A DNA stretch of 64,000 nucleotides from NCBI RefSeq assembly GCF_014204915.1, contig NZ_JACHMH010000001.1, positions 5,977,501 to 6,041,500 of the forward strand. Reading direction: 5' to 3'. The notes beneath the pieces are model-generated. The model had not been told where the DNA came from. It saw nothing but the letters and a program-made list of their open reading frames with translations, and did not search any database. Of the stretch, positions 49,476-58,961 are shown one piece after another. The stretch comes from Crossiella cryophila. Its GTDB lineage: Bacteria > Actinomycetota > Actinomycetes > Mycobacteriales > Pseudonocardiaceae. How positions within the stretch are numbered: the stretch's first letter is position 1; every line of letters begins with the position of its first letter. A program made the position numbers and the translations under genes.

Positions 49476-50120
49476 TCAGCTACGCCGGAACGAGAACGGG
49501 CAGTGCGTGCCGCCCAGGCCCAGCGTGGTCCTCCGTTCGAAGGTCAGGCCGTGCCGGGCTGGATCGATCGCGCCCATCCAGCTCTCGTCCCACTCGCACA
49601 GCACCGGCGTCAGCTCCGCGGCATCGTGTGCCTTGAGCACCTCGTGGTAGAGGCATTGCCGCACTTCCAGCAGGTACTCGCGGTCGTCATCGGCCGCGCG
49701 GTGGAAGGTGAAACCAGCGCCGAAGGCGTGTTCCTCGCGAGTCTTGCTGATCGCGACCATGGTGCTGAAGGCGTCCTCGGCGTAGTCCAGGGCGTACCGG
49801 GTGCCCTGGGCGATCTGCTCGGCGAAGGGTTCGTTCAGCGCACGCCGCAGCAGCGTGTGCCGGTCGGTGCCACCGGGCAGCAGCCGGAACGCGGCCAGCA
49901 CCGTGGTGGACAGCGCGATGTTGTACCGAGCCGCCTCGTCGACGATCCGGTGGGACTGGGCTTCAGCCAGTTCCGCGGCCAGCGACTGGGCCGCGGCCGG
50001 GTCGAAGCCGGGAGCCAATTCGGTGAGGCGGGTCAGGAAAGCCTCGATGATCGCGGGGATCTCGACCGCGGGATCCGGCACATAGGCGGCATCGAGCGAG
50101 TCGAACTGGTTGGTGGACAT
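49476..50120 (-). CDS. L-2-amino-thiazoline-4-carboxylate hydrolase family protein
   Basis: A 214-aa protein of the ATC-hydrolase family, whose name-giving reaction opens the thiazoline ring in cysteine synthesis. The C-terminal half carries the family block VRQCLYHEVLKAHDAAELTP, then VLCEWDESWMGAIDPARHGL, then LGLGGTHCPFSFRR, with conserved Cys residues. The N-terminal 110 residues are helical. The start follows GAGAGGA. Real substrates in this family are uncertain; many members are annotated by similarity only. It is convergent with the acyl-CoA dehydrogenase across a strong terminator. Confidence 0.8.
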   Translation of the reverse strand: MSTNQFDSLDAAYVPDPAVEIPAIIEAFLTRLTELAPGFDPAAAQSLAAELAEAQSHRIVDEAARYNIALSTTVLAAFRLLPGGTDRHTLLRRALNEPFAEQIAQGTRYALDYAEDAFSTMVAISKTREEHAFGAGFTFHRAADDDREYLLEVRQCLYHEVLKAHDAAELTPVLCEWDESWMGAIDPARHGLTFERRTTLGLGGTHCPFSFRRS

Positions 50121-50206
50121 ACTGGTCCTCTCTCAAGGTCCCAGCGCGCTCCACCAACCGACCTGGCGCTGACTAATGGTTGACGTCGGCCACTATGGCA
50201 CAGCCC

Positions 50207-50770
50207 CTACGTGGTCAGGGTGAAATCGGTGAAGGTGGCGGTGAACCCGGTGCCGTCCGGGGAGGCGCACATCGGGCCGATCCAGGCGGGCCGTTTCGGC
50301 GGCAGGTAGGCCAGTCGCAACATGGTCTCCGGGGCCGCACCGTCCACGCCGTAGCGCACGGTCACCGCGTCGCCGGAGCGCTGCACCGACAACCGCACCT
50401 CGCGCAGCCCACCCGGCGCGGGCAGCACCGACCAGTCGGAGAACTCCCTGGTGGCGACCGCGCTCAGCCACAGCCTGCCGTCTAGTTCGATGCCGGTCTT
50501 GATCCAGTTCCGCTCGTCGAGGCGGATCATCAACCCGGCCTGGTCGTAGCGGTCGTGGTAGTCGCCGCGGAAGGTCACCGACGCGGTGAAATCCCCGGCG
50601 ACCCGGCGGCCGAGAAAGTGCCCGGTATCGCGGATGAAACCGTAATGGGTGACGCGCCAGAAGTCGGTGTCCGGTGCGGTCCGCACGGTCAGCCGCCCGT
50701 CCGCCACACTCCACCTGGGTGGCTCGTTGAGCCAGGCCCAGTCACTGCTGCCGAAGTCCGCCGCACTCAT
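50207..50770 (-). CDS. DUF1349 (concanavalin-like) protein
   Basis: A 187-aa jelly-roll protein of the DUF1349 family. Recognisable stretches are ADGRLTVRTAPDTDFWRVTH near 24, VTFRGDYHDRYDQAGLMIRL near 65, DERNWIKTGIELDG and IGPMCASPDGTGFTATFTDF near 160. The family includes yeast regulation-of-enolase-1-like proteins; the biochemical role is unknown. A TAGGAT element lies at leaderless distance upstream on the minus strand, divergent from the GT9-like gene with 67 bp between the starts. No signal peptide is seen. Confidence 0.8.
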   Translation of the reverse strand: MSAADFGSSDWAWLNEPPRWSVADGRLTVRTAPDTDFWRVTHYGFIRDTGHFLGRRVAGDFTASVTFRGDYHDRYDQAGLMIRLDERNWIKTGIELDGRLWLSAVATREFSDWSVLPAPGGLREVRLSVQRSGDAVTVRYGVDGAAPETMLRLAYLPPKRPAWIGPMCASPDGTGFTATFTDFTLTT

Positions 50771-50837
50771 CCCGCGATCCTAGGGCGGCGCAAACCCGGT
50801 TGGCTCCGGCCGGACGGCGGGAGCATGATCGGCGGCG

Positions 50838-51980
50838 ATGGCTACCGAGTCCGTTCTGGTGAACTTCGTCTACGCCCACAACGTCGGCCACGCGATCGAG
50901 GCCCTGCACTACGCGCACGGCTACCACCTGGCCGATCCGGACCGGCGGATCGCGTTGGTACTCAACAAGAAGACCCCGGTCGAGCTGGCGTCCTTCTGCG
51001 ACTGCGTCGACGAGGTGTTCGAGGTCGAGGTGGACCTCTTCGACGGCGACTTCGACGCCGCGCCCGCGCTGGCCGGGATCCCGAGGGACTGGGACTGGGT
51101 GGTCGGCGACCTGCGCGGCACCCAGGACGTCCAACGGGAGCTGTTCCCCGGGCTGGCCCGCTACTACGACACCGCCGCCACCCACTTCCGCGCGGCCAAG
51201 GGCACCGGTTCCGCGGGCCTGGTCAAGATCGGCCCGTCCTACCGGCCGCACCAGGAACTGCGCCTGAACCTGCCGCGCGCCGAACTGGACCGGGGCGCGG
51301 CGCTGCTCGGCGACGCGCCGGTGAAGATCGCGGTGCTGCCCGGCGGCAGCGCACCCCGCGAGTACTACCCGTCCACGGCCTCCTGGGAACTCATCCTCGG
51401 CGGCCTGGCGGAGAAGTTCCCCGGCGCGCGGTTCTGCTTCCTGGGCAAGCTCGACACCGGGGACGGGCGCACCGGCACCAGCTTCGGCGCGGGCGAACTC
51501 GACCGGCTGCGCACCGCCTTCCCCAGCGTGGCCGCGGTGGACGTGCCCCTGGTCGACCAACTCGGCGCGCTGGCCGCCTGCGACCTGCTGATCTCCCCGC
51601 ACTCGGGCTTCTCCTTCACCGCGAGCGCTCTCGGCGTGCCATGGCTGGCGCTCTCCGGTAACCGGTGGCCCGAGTACTACTTCAACGGGGTGCCGTTCTA
51701 CTCGGTGCTGCCCGACCGGGAACGCTTCCCCTGCTACAGCATGTTCGCCGCCGACCCCGACCCGGTCGACGAGCCCGGCGGGCCCCACGCACCCAGCATG
51801 AGCCAGGCCCGTTTCGCCGCCGATCTGCCGGAAATCGTGGCTGGCGCGCAGCTGTTGCTGGGTGACTGGAGCTATCCGGATGCGCTCAGTGACCACTTCC
51901 AACGTCTGAACCGCCGTTTTCCCGACTGGAGCACGTGGTTCTTCGCCATTGATGGTGTGCATCTTCCGTTCATAAGCTGA
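50838..51980 (+). CDS. Glycosyltransferase family 9-like protein
   Basis: A 380-aa GT-B-fold protein. The N-terminal half begins VLVNFVYAHNVGHAIEALHY. The middle has IAVLPGGSAPREYYPSTASW near 158 and ISPHSGFSFTASALGVPWLA near 254-273, which match the donor-binding part of heptosyltransferase-like GT9 proteins. Actinomycetes lack lipopolysaccharide, so a cell-wall, glycolipid or natural-product acceptor is more likely. The ATG at 50838 is preferred; a neighbouring upstream ATG is in another frame. It is divergent from the DUF1349 gene. Confidence 0.75.
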   Translation: MATESVLVNFVYAHNVGHAIEALHYAHGYHLADPDRRIALVLNKKTPVELASFCDCVDEVFEVEVDLFDGDFDAAPALAGIPRDWDWVVGDLRGTQDVQRELFPGLARYYDTAATHFRAAKGTGSAGLVKIGPSYRPHQELRLNLPRAELDRGAALLGDAPVKIAVLPGGSAPREYYPSTASWELILGGLAEKFPGARFCFLGKLDTGDGRTGTSFGAGELDRLRTAFPSVAAVDVPLVDQLGALAACDLLISPHSGFSFTASALGVPWLALSGNRWPEYYFNGVPFYSVLPDRERFPCYSMFAADPDPVDEPGGPHAPSMSQARFAADLPEIVAGAQLLLGDWSYPDALSDHFQRLNRRFPDWSTWFFAIDGVHLPFIS

Positions 51981-52109
51981 TCGGGGAGTCCTCGTTCACC
52001 TGATGCGGGCGGATGCCGCGGTTGACCCGCTCAGCGCTCGAACACGTCACTGAGTCTTGGCATGCTGTATCTCTGCGTGACCACTTCGCCACGGCTTCAG
52101 GAGATGACC

Positions 52110-52670
52110 ATGCTCAGTGCGTTGCAGCGCGAGAACATCGGCGCGCTGTTCGACGTGTTCGACCACAGCGGCCTCGGCCGCATCGAGTGGGCGGACATGG
52201 AGCGCATCGCGCTGACCGTGATCGCTCGCCTCGGGATGACCGTCGACGACCCGAAATGCGTGCTCTACCTGCAGGCTTATCGACGGTGGTGGGCGCAGTT
52301 GCAACACGACGCCGGCCACGGCGACATCGGCCTGGTGGACCGGCCCTCGTTCATCTCCGCCTTCGAGAAGGGCATGATGGCCGAGCCCGGGTATCTGGAC
52401 CGGGTGCTCTCGGTCGGTCTGACCGCCTTCGACGCGGCGGACACGGACGGTGACGAAGTCCTCGATGAGGAGGAACTGGTCACGCTCTACGTCGCCAGCG
52501 GCCTGCCCAAGGAGGGCGCGACCGCGCTGTTCCAACAGATCGACACCGACGGCGACGGCAAGATCAGCCGCCAGGAATGGCTCGCGGCCAGCCGCGAGAC
52601 CTATGTCGGCGACGACCCCGAGGGCGTCGGCGCCAGCACCCTGGCGCAGAACTGGCTCGCCCAGACCTGA
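52110..52670 (+). CDS. EF-hand calcium-binding protein
   Basis: A 186-aa calmodulin-like protein. Two canonical EF-hand loops are visible: DTDGDEVLDEEE near 112 and DTDGDGKISRQE near 146, both with acidic residues at 1, 3, 5 and 12. Two more loops in the N-terminal half (DHSGLGRIEWADM near 17 and a degenerate one near 60) bring the number to about four, like Streptomyces calcium-binding proteins. The ATG at 52110 has AGGAG at proper spacing; an ATG 6 bp upstream is too close to it. The P450 gene starts 6 bp after the stop, so the two are an operon. Confidence 0.88.
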   Translation: MLSALQRENIGALFDVFDHSGLGRIEWADMERIALTVIARLGMTVDDPKCVLYLQAYRRWWAQLQHDAGHGDIGLVDRPSFISAFEKGMMAEPGYLDRVLSVGLTAFDAADTDGDEVLDEEELVTLYVASGLPKEGATALFQQIDTDGDGKISRQEWLAASRETYVGDDPEGVGASTLAQNWLAQT

Positions 52671-52676
52671 CCCGCC

Positions 52677-53987
52677 ATGACCACCATCCTCCCCGTCGCC
52701 CCCCATCGGCTGCCCGGTCTGGGCCACCTGCCCTATCTGGCGTGGGACCAGGTCGGTTTCTACTCCTCGCTGCTCGATCTCGGACCGGTGGTGCGCATCT
52801 ACTTCGGTCCGATGGAGGCGTTGCTGCTGACCGATCCGGCGCTGATCCACCAGGTGCTCGTCACCGAGGCGGACAAGTTCACCAAGGGCCGCATCTTCCG
52901 CAAGACCCGCCCGTTCTTCGGCAACGGCGTGGCCACCTCCGACGGCGAGTTCCACCTGCGTCAGCGCAGGCTGATGAGCCCGGCCTTCCACCAGCAGCGC
53001 CTGGCCGGGTACGGCGAGGTGATGCGCGCCGAGGTGGAGCGGATGACCAAGGGCTGGCGGTCGGGGCAGCGGATCGCCTGGGAAAAGGCCATGTACGCGG
53101 TGACCCCGCACATCATCGGCAAAACCCTCTTCCACAGCGACCTGGGCGAGCAGGCCGCCGCGGAGATCCACCGATCCCTGCCCCTGGTGCTGCAGGGCGC
53201 GGTCACCCGCTCCCTGAACCCGCTGCCCTGGATGCCTGCCTGGACGTCCCGCCGCTACGACGTGGCGGGCAGGCGTCTCGACGCGATCATCGACCGCATC
53301 CTGTCCAGCTACGCCGACGACGACACCGATCGCGGCGACCTGTTGTCCATGCTGCTCAACGCCCGCCACGACGACACCGGCAAGGGCATGAGCCGCCAAC
53401 AGGCCCGCGACGAGATCATGACCCTGCTCGTCGCAGGCACCGAGACCGCCGCGGTCTCGCTGTCCTGGCTGTTCCTGGAACTGTCCCAGCACCCGGAGGT
53501 CGAATCCCAGCTCCACACCGAACTGGACACTGAACTGGCCGGCCACCCCATCACCTTCGCCGACCTACCCCGCCTGCCGTACCTGCGCCGAGTGGTCGAC
53601 GAGACCCTGCGCCTGCACAACCCGGTACCGATGTCGATGCGCGCCGCCCAGGCCGAGGTCCAACTCGGCCCGGCACTGGCCCGGCCCGGAACGGAAGTCG
53701 TGTACAGCCCACTCGCACTCCACCGCGATCCGCGCCATCACCCGCGCCCGCTGGAGTTCGATCCGGATCGGTGGGCGAGGCCGCCCGCGGCGGGTACGTA
53801 TCTGCCTTTTGGCGGGGGGCGGCACAGGTGCATCGGGGAGCGGTTCGCGATCGCGGAGATGATGATCGCGACGGCGACGATCGCGGCGGGGTGGCGGTTG
53901 CGGTTGGCGCCGGGGAGCCGGGTGCGGTCGGCGGCTTATACAACGCACCATCCGGTGTCGCTGCCGATGATTCTCGAACGGAGGTAG
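52677..53987 (+). CDS. Cytochrome P450
   Basis: A 436-aa heme monooxygenase. The I-helix oxygen-binding motif LVAGTETAAVSL is near residue 253, the ExxR motif DETLRLHNPVP is near 309, and the heme-binding loop PFGGGRHRCIGERFAIAEM is near 377-395 with the axial Cys. N-terminal VAPHRLPGLGHLPYLAWDQV is typical of CYP families with a proline-rich start. It is translated directly after an EF-hand gene, an uncommon pairing that suggests calcium-linked control or joint use. The redox partner is not nearby and the substrate is unknown. Confidence 0.92.
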   Translation: MTTILPVAPHRLPGLGHLPYLAWDQVGFYSSLLDLGPVVRIYFGPMEALLLTDPALIHQVLVTEADKFTKGRIFRKTRPFFGNGVATSDGEFHLRQRRLMSPAFHQQRLAGYGEVMRAEVERMTKGWRSGQRIAWEKAMYAVTPHIIGKTLFHSDLGEQAAAEIHRSLPLVLQGAVTRSLNPLPWMPAWTSRRYDVAGRRLDAIIDRILSSYADDDTDRGDLLSMLLNARHDDTGKGMSRQQARDEIMTLLVAGTETAAVSLSWLFLELSQHPEVESQLHTELDTELAGHPITFADLPRLPYLRRVVDETLRLHNPVPMSMRAAQAEVQLGPALARPGTEVVYSPLALHRDPRHHPRPLEFDPDRWARPPAAGTYLPFGGGRHRCIGERFAIAEMMIATATIAAGWRLRLAPGSRVRSAAYTTHHPVSLPMILERR

Positions 53988-54805
53988 TTGCGGTGGCGTT
54001 TTGGCTGGTGGGGCTTGGGATGGACGGGATTGGATCACCTGATCGGGTGGGAGAGTGGAACATGAAGGCAACCAAAACGCGGGTTTTTGCGTTCCGCTAG
54101 AGAGCGGTGTGCGGGGCGGAGGGCCGGAGGCGCGGTTGGGCGACGGTTGGGCGACCGAATCTCTGCGTCTCGGCACACGGGGCCTGGGCACGGGTGTTGG
54201 CACAGGTGCTTGGTGAGTGGGCGCGGGGGCTCAGTGAGGCTGTGGGCGCTGGTTGTCGCTGTGGGCGGCGGCTGTCGCGGTGGGTGCCTGGGGGCGGGAG
54301 CTGGCCGTTGAGCCGGATGGTGTTCCGTGGAGACGCCAGGCGGCTGGGGCCGTCGGGTGTGGCCGGGGCGATCACGGCGGCGATCACGGCTTCGATGGCC
54401 ACGGCGTCGGCGACCACTGCGGTGGCGACAATGGCGGTGGGCGTCATGGCAGTGAGGGCCACCGCGGTTGAGGGCCACGGCGGTGGGGTCACGGCTACCG
54501 CGGCTTCGATGGTGGTCATGGTCGGCTCGGCGGTGCCGGTGGATCACCGGCGAGCGATCCGCCACCACCGGGGGGGCGAGTCGGCGTCGGGCAGGCTTGC
54601 GGCCAGGGGGTCGGCGGCGGGCAGATCGGCGTTGATCGGGCCAGTGCGAGTGGGCCGGCGGTGAGCCGGGCTGGGACTCCGGCACCGCTGGTCGCCGGTG
54701 GTGGCCCTCGTGTGCGGGCGCGGGCGCGGGTGCACGTGCGTGGGTGCGTGCACCCGGCGGCCGCGGTTGTGATCATCGAGCCGGGTACCGGATACCGTGG
54801 CGGGT
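53988..54805. other. Gene-poor stretch with Gly/His-rich low-complexity DNA
   Basis: No supported gene in 818 bp. Copy C of the dispersed repeat lies at 54034-54135. The stretch 54360-54530 contains imperfect 15- to 18-bp repeats that encode Gly/Asp/His-rich or Ala/Thr-rich frames, which suggests a decayed low-complexity gene or simple-sequence expansion. The TACCGT at 54793-54798 is the -10 of the next gene. Confidence 0.5.
54034..54135 (+). repeat. Dispersed structured repeat, copy C
   Basis: Contains ATCACCTGATCGGGTG, GGCAACCAAAACGCGGG, TTTTTGCGTTCCGC and CCGCTAGAGAGCGG, then GGCGGAGGGCCGGAGG. The second stem is CCGCT/AGCGG instead of CGTTCC/GGAACG, so sequence has changed while pairing is kept. 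It lies 47 bp downstream of the P450 gene. Confidence 0.75.
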
Positions 54806-55495
54806 ATGCGCACTATCGGCCTGCTCGGGGGCATGAGCTGGGAGTCCTCCGCGATCTACTACCGCCTGGTGAACGAGTTGGTCCGGGATCGGCTTGGTGG
54901 TCTGCACTCGGCGCGGTGCGTGCTGTACTCGGTGGATTTCGCCGAGATCGAGGAACTCCAGCGGGCGCAGGACTGGGACGGGGCCGGGGAACGGCTTGGG
55001 CAGGCGGCCAGGGCCTTGGAGCGGGCTGGGGCGGACTTCGTCGTGGTGTGTACGAACACGATGCACAAGGTCGCGGATCAGGTTGCGGCGGCTGTGGAGA
55101 TTCCGTTGTTGCACCTGGGGGATGCCACTGCGGCGGCGGTGCTCGCGCGGGGGGTGCGGCGGGTGGGGTTGCTGGGGACGGCGTTCACGATGGAGCAGGA
55201 GTTCTATCGGGAGCGGCTGGCTGGGCATGGGCTTGAGGTGGTGGTGCCGGGGGACGCGGATCGGGCGCTGGTGCATCGGGTGATCTATGAGGAGTTGTGC
55301 CGGGGGGTTGTGCTGGCGGAGTCGCGGGTTGCGTTTCGGGAGGTCATGGCTCGGTTGGCGGCGGCTGGGGTGGAGGGGATCATCCTGGGGTGTACCGAGA
55401 TCGAGTTGTTGGTGGGGGAGGGGGACTCGGCGTTGCCGTTGTTTCCGACTACCCGGCTGCATGCGATCGCGGCGGTTGAGCTGGCGTTGGCGTGA
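54806..55495 (+). CDS. Aspartate/glutamate racemase family protein
   Basis: A 229-aa cofactor-independent racemase. Two catalytic cysteines are visible: ADFVVVCTNTMHKVAD near residue 82 and GIILGCTEIELLVGEGD near 195. The start is MRTIGLLGGMSWESSAIYYR, the family hallmark. The ATG at 54806 follows TACCGT by 7 nt; a GTG 9 bp upstream is the less likely start. A D-Glu or D-Asp role in wall synthesis is possible, but the housekeeping MurI differs in sequence, so this is more likely the YgeA-type broad racemase. A serine hydrolase gene follows 95 bp later. Confidence 0.88.
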   Translation: MRTIGLLGGMSWESSAIYYRLVNELVRDRLGGLHSARCVLYSVDFAEIEELQRAQDWDGAGERLGQAARALERAGADFVVVCTNTMHKVADQVAAAVEIPLLHLGDATAAAVLARGVRRVGLLGTAFTMEQEFYRERLAGHGLEVVVPGDADRALVHRVIYEELCRGVVLAESRVAFREVMARLAAAGVEGIILGCTEIELLVGEGDSALPLFPTTRLHAIAAVELALA

Positions 55496-55590
55496 GCTGG
55501 GGCGGGGGTGGGGGGGCGGTGGGGTTGGCGTTTGCGTGGGGTTGACCCCCGAACGGGCGACCTCGTGTCGGCTTGCCTAGGTTGAGGGGT

Positions 55591-56415
55591 ATGAGCAGCC
55601 TGACGAGTCTGGGTGTCCTTGAGCGGTGGCCGGTGGAGCATGTCGCGGCGGCCGTGGTCCGTGCGGACGGCGCGGTCCTGGGCACCTACGGGCCGCAGGA
55701 TCGGAGTTTTCGGCTGGCCTCGGTGACCAAGCCGCTGACCGCCTACGCCGTGCTGGTCGCGGTGGAGGAGGGGGCGTTGGAGTGGGATCAGCCTGCTGGG
55801 CCGGCGGGGGTGACTGTCCGGCATCTGGCGGCGCACACCTCGGGGCTGGCCTTCGACTCCGCGGCGGTGCAGGCGCAGCCGGGGGCTCGGCGGATCTACT
55901 CGAACACGGGGTTCGAGGTGCTGGCGGAGACCCTGGAGAAGAGTTCCGGGATCGGGTTTCCCGAGTATCTCCAGGAAGCGGTGTTCGCGCCGTTGGGGAT
56001 GACGGGGTCGGTGTTGACCGGGTCGGCTGGGGCGGGGGCGGTGTCGACGTGTGGGGATCTGGTTCGGTTCGCGGCTGAGTTGCAGCGGCCTACCCTGGTG
56101 TCGGCGGCGACTGTGGCTGAGGCGACCTCGGTGGCCTTTCCCGGGATGAACGGTGTTGTGCCTGGTTATGGCATGCACAAGCCCTGTGACTGGGGGCTGG
56201 GGTTTGAGATCCGGGGGGAGAAGTCGCCGCATTGGACCGGGTTGCGGAACTCGCCGCGGACCTACGGCCACTTCGGGCAGGCCGGGACCTTCCTGTGGGT
56301 GGATCCGGCGGCGGAAGTCGCGTGTGTGGCGCTGGCCGATCGGGATTTCGGGCCGTGGGCGGTGCAGGCGTGGACGCCGTTCAACGACGAGGTGCTCGCC
56401 GAGTTGGGGCGCTGA
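55591..56415 (+). CDS. Serine hydrolase (beta-lactamase class C / DD-peptidase fold)
   Basis: A 274-aa penicillin-binding-protein-fold hydrolase. The nucleophile is in LASVTKPLTAYA near residue 44 (S-x-x-K), the second motif is RIYSNTGFEVLAE near 103 (Y-S-N), and the third is GHFGQAGTFLWVD near 229 (H-x-G). No signal peptide is present, so it is cytosolic, as for esterase-type members. TAGGTT lies 7 nt before the ATG, supporting a leaderless start. It could hydrolyse an ester or peptide bond; the substrate is unknown. It is convergent with a subtilase across a terminator. Confidence 0.86.
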   Translation: MSSLTSLGVLERWPVEHVAAAVVRADGAVLGTYGPQDRSFRLASVTKPLTAYAVLVAVEEGALEWDQPAGPAGVTVRHLAAHTSGLAFDSAAVQAQPGARRIYSNTGFEVLAETLEKSSGIGFPEYLQEAVFAPLGMTGSVLTGSAGAGAVSTCGDLVRFAAELQRPTLVSAATVAEATSVAFPGMNGVVPGYGMHKPCDWGLGFEIRGEKSPHWTGLRNSPRTYGHFGQAGTFLWVDPAAEVACVALADRDFGPWAVQAWTPFNDEVLAELGR

Positions 56416-56429
56416 CCGGCTGGGAAGTG

Positions 56430-56461
56430 GGGCGGAGGCGCGGTTGTGCGCGCCTCCGCCC
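56430..56461. terminator. 13-bp GC hairpin between convergent genes
   Basis: Arms GGGCGGAGGCGCG (56430-56442) and CGCGCCTCCGCCC (56449-56461), 6-nt loop GTTGTG. It lies between the serine hydrolase stop and the subtilase stop, and is a probable bidirectional terminator. Confidence 0.8.
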
Positions 56462-56476
56462 GTGCGCCGCGCCTGA

Positions 56477-57679
<1,203 letters not shown>

Positions 57680-58031
57680 GACTTCCCCGATCGGTTGGCT
57701 GATGGGCGTGCACCCACCTACCGAGCGTGGTCTTGTCGGCGTGGACTGGGCATTCCCCGACGGAGCGGGGCCGGGGCGTGGAGTAACGCGACACCGGCGT
57801 CCATCGCGCTGGGTGGCCACGAGTCCACCGCACCGGATGAAAAACCTGGGCTCAGGTCATCCGGTGCGGGGAACCCGCGGCGGTAGTTGCAGGCGAATCC
57901 CGGGCGTGGACCGGCGGGGTTCACGCGGACGGGCAGGCCGGTGGGCGCGCTGTTGCTGACCTTGGGTCACCACCCGGTTGAGCCGTTCAGCGGCGGTGCC
58001 GCTCACGTGGCGCAACCGCCGCCCAGGCTCT
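57680..58031. other. Intergenic region with long inverted repeat
   Basis: No supported gene in 352 bp. The stretch between the LD-carboxypeptidase stop and the protease start contains a 13-bp inverted repeat (57828-57869, listed separately) and, presumably, the protease promoter near 57690-57760. No conserved -10/-35 pair could be fixed. Confidence 0.5.
57828..57869. terminator. 13-bp inverted repeat downstream of LD-carboxypeptidase gene
   Basis: Arms CCGCACCGGATGA (57828-57840) and TCATCCGGTGCGG (57857-57869), perfect, with a 16-nt loop that itself contains CCTG...CAGG. It lies about 160 bp after the LD-carboxypeptidase stop on the minus strand and is a likely terminator. An operator for the protease gene is the alternative. 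Confidence 0.5.
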
Positions 58032-58961
58032 CTAGATCAGCGCGGGTTCGTCCAGCAGCAGGGTGCCCGCGTCGGCGTCCAGCAACGCGGACACGCCCAG
58101 CGGCACAGTGAGCTGGTTGGCGCAGTGCCCGAACCCAAGCTCCCAGGCCACCGGCACGCCCAGCCCGCCGAGCCGGTCGGTCAGCACCGCCCGCACCTCC
58201 GGCATCGGCCCGCAGGAGGTCCAGGAGCCGAGCGCGATGCCGGTGACCCCGTCGAACCAGCCCGAGCGCAGCAGGTGGGTGAGCAGGCCGTCGAGGCGGT
58301 ACGGATCCTCGGTGACGTCCTCCAGCACGGCCAGGGACCCCGGCGGTGGCCGCCGGCGGTGCCCGGCGGGCAGGCCGAGATCGGCGGCGAGCAGGCTCAG
58401 CGTGCCGCCGACGGTGACCCCGCGCGCCTGACCGCCGATGATCGGTTCGGCGCCGCGGCCGAGTTTGCCGACCGCGGCCGGGTCCAGCAGCGACCAGCGC
58501 AGGTGTTCGCGGGCTGGCAGGTCGTCGGTGAACATGGCGCTGGCGGTCATCGGCGCGAACAGGGTGACCTGACCCAGTTCGGCCGCGATCCGGGTGTGCA
58601 GCGCGGTGACATCGCTGGATCCGGCGAACACCTTGGGCGGCAACGACTTCAGCTCCGCCCACGGCACCAGGTCGACCATCCGCTGACAGCCGTAGCCGCC
58701 GCGGGCGCACAGCACCGCGTCGAACTCCGGCCGCGTCCACGCCCACACGAAGTCCGCGGCCCGGTCGGCGTCCAGCCCGGCCAGGTAGTCCAGCTCCGGG
58801 TGAGTGTCCCGGACGTGCGCGCCGACCGAGACGGTCAGCCCCCAGGACTGGAGCTGCTCGATGCCGGTGTCCAGCTGGGCGGGCGGGACCGGCCCGGCCG
58901 GTGCGATCACCGCCACGTGACCGGCGCGCGGCACCCTGGCCGGTCGGCGCAGCCCGCTCAC
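58032..58961 (-). CDS. LD-carboxypeptidase (S66 family)
   Basis: A 309-aa muramoyltetrapeptide carboxypeptidase-type enzyme, which removes the terminal D-amino acid from tetrapeptides in wall recycling. The N-terminus has VAVIAPAGPVPPAQLDTGIE, the nucleophile is in KVFAGSSDVTALHTRIA near 114, and the catalytic His lies near the end (ELGFGHCANQLTVPLG). There is no signal peptide, so the enzyme is cytosolic. The GTG at 58961 overlaps the stop of the S9 peptidase gene (GTGA), so the two are co-translated. The substrate may be an intracellular cell-wall or microcin-like peptide. Confidence 0.88.
   Translation of the reverse strand: MSGLRRPARVPRAGHVAVIAPAGPVPPAQLDTGIEQLQSWGLTVSVGAHVRDTHPELDYLAGLDADRAADFVWAWTRPEFDAVLCARGGYGCQRMVDLVPWAELKSLPPKVFAGSSDVTALHTRIAAELGQVTLFAPMTASAMFTDDLPAREHLRWSLLDPAAVGKLGRGAEPIIGGQARGVTVGGTLSLLAADLGLPAGHRRRPPPGSLAVLEDVTEDPYRLDGLLTHLLRSGWFDGVTGIALGSWTSCGPMPEVRAVLTDRLGGLGVPVAWELGFGHCANQLTVPLGVSALLDADAGTLLLDEPALI

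Noticed and set aside
54107-54664. 185-aa Ala/Thr-rich plus-strand frame
   Set aside because: Low-complexity sequence with no start signal and overlapping equally open frames on both strands.
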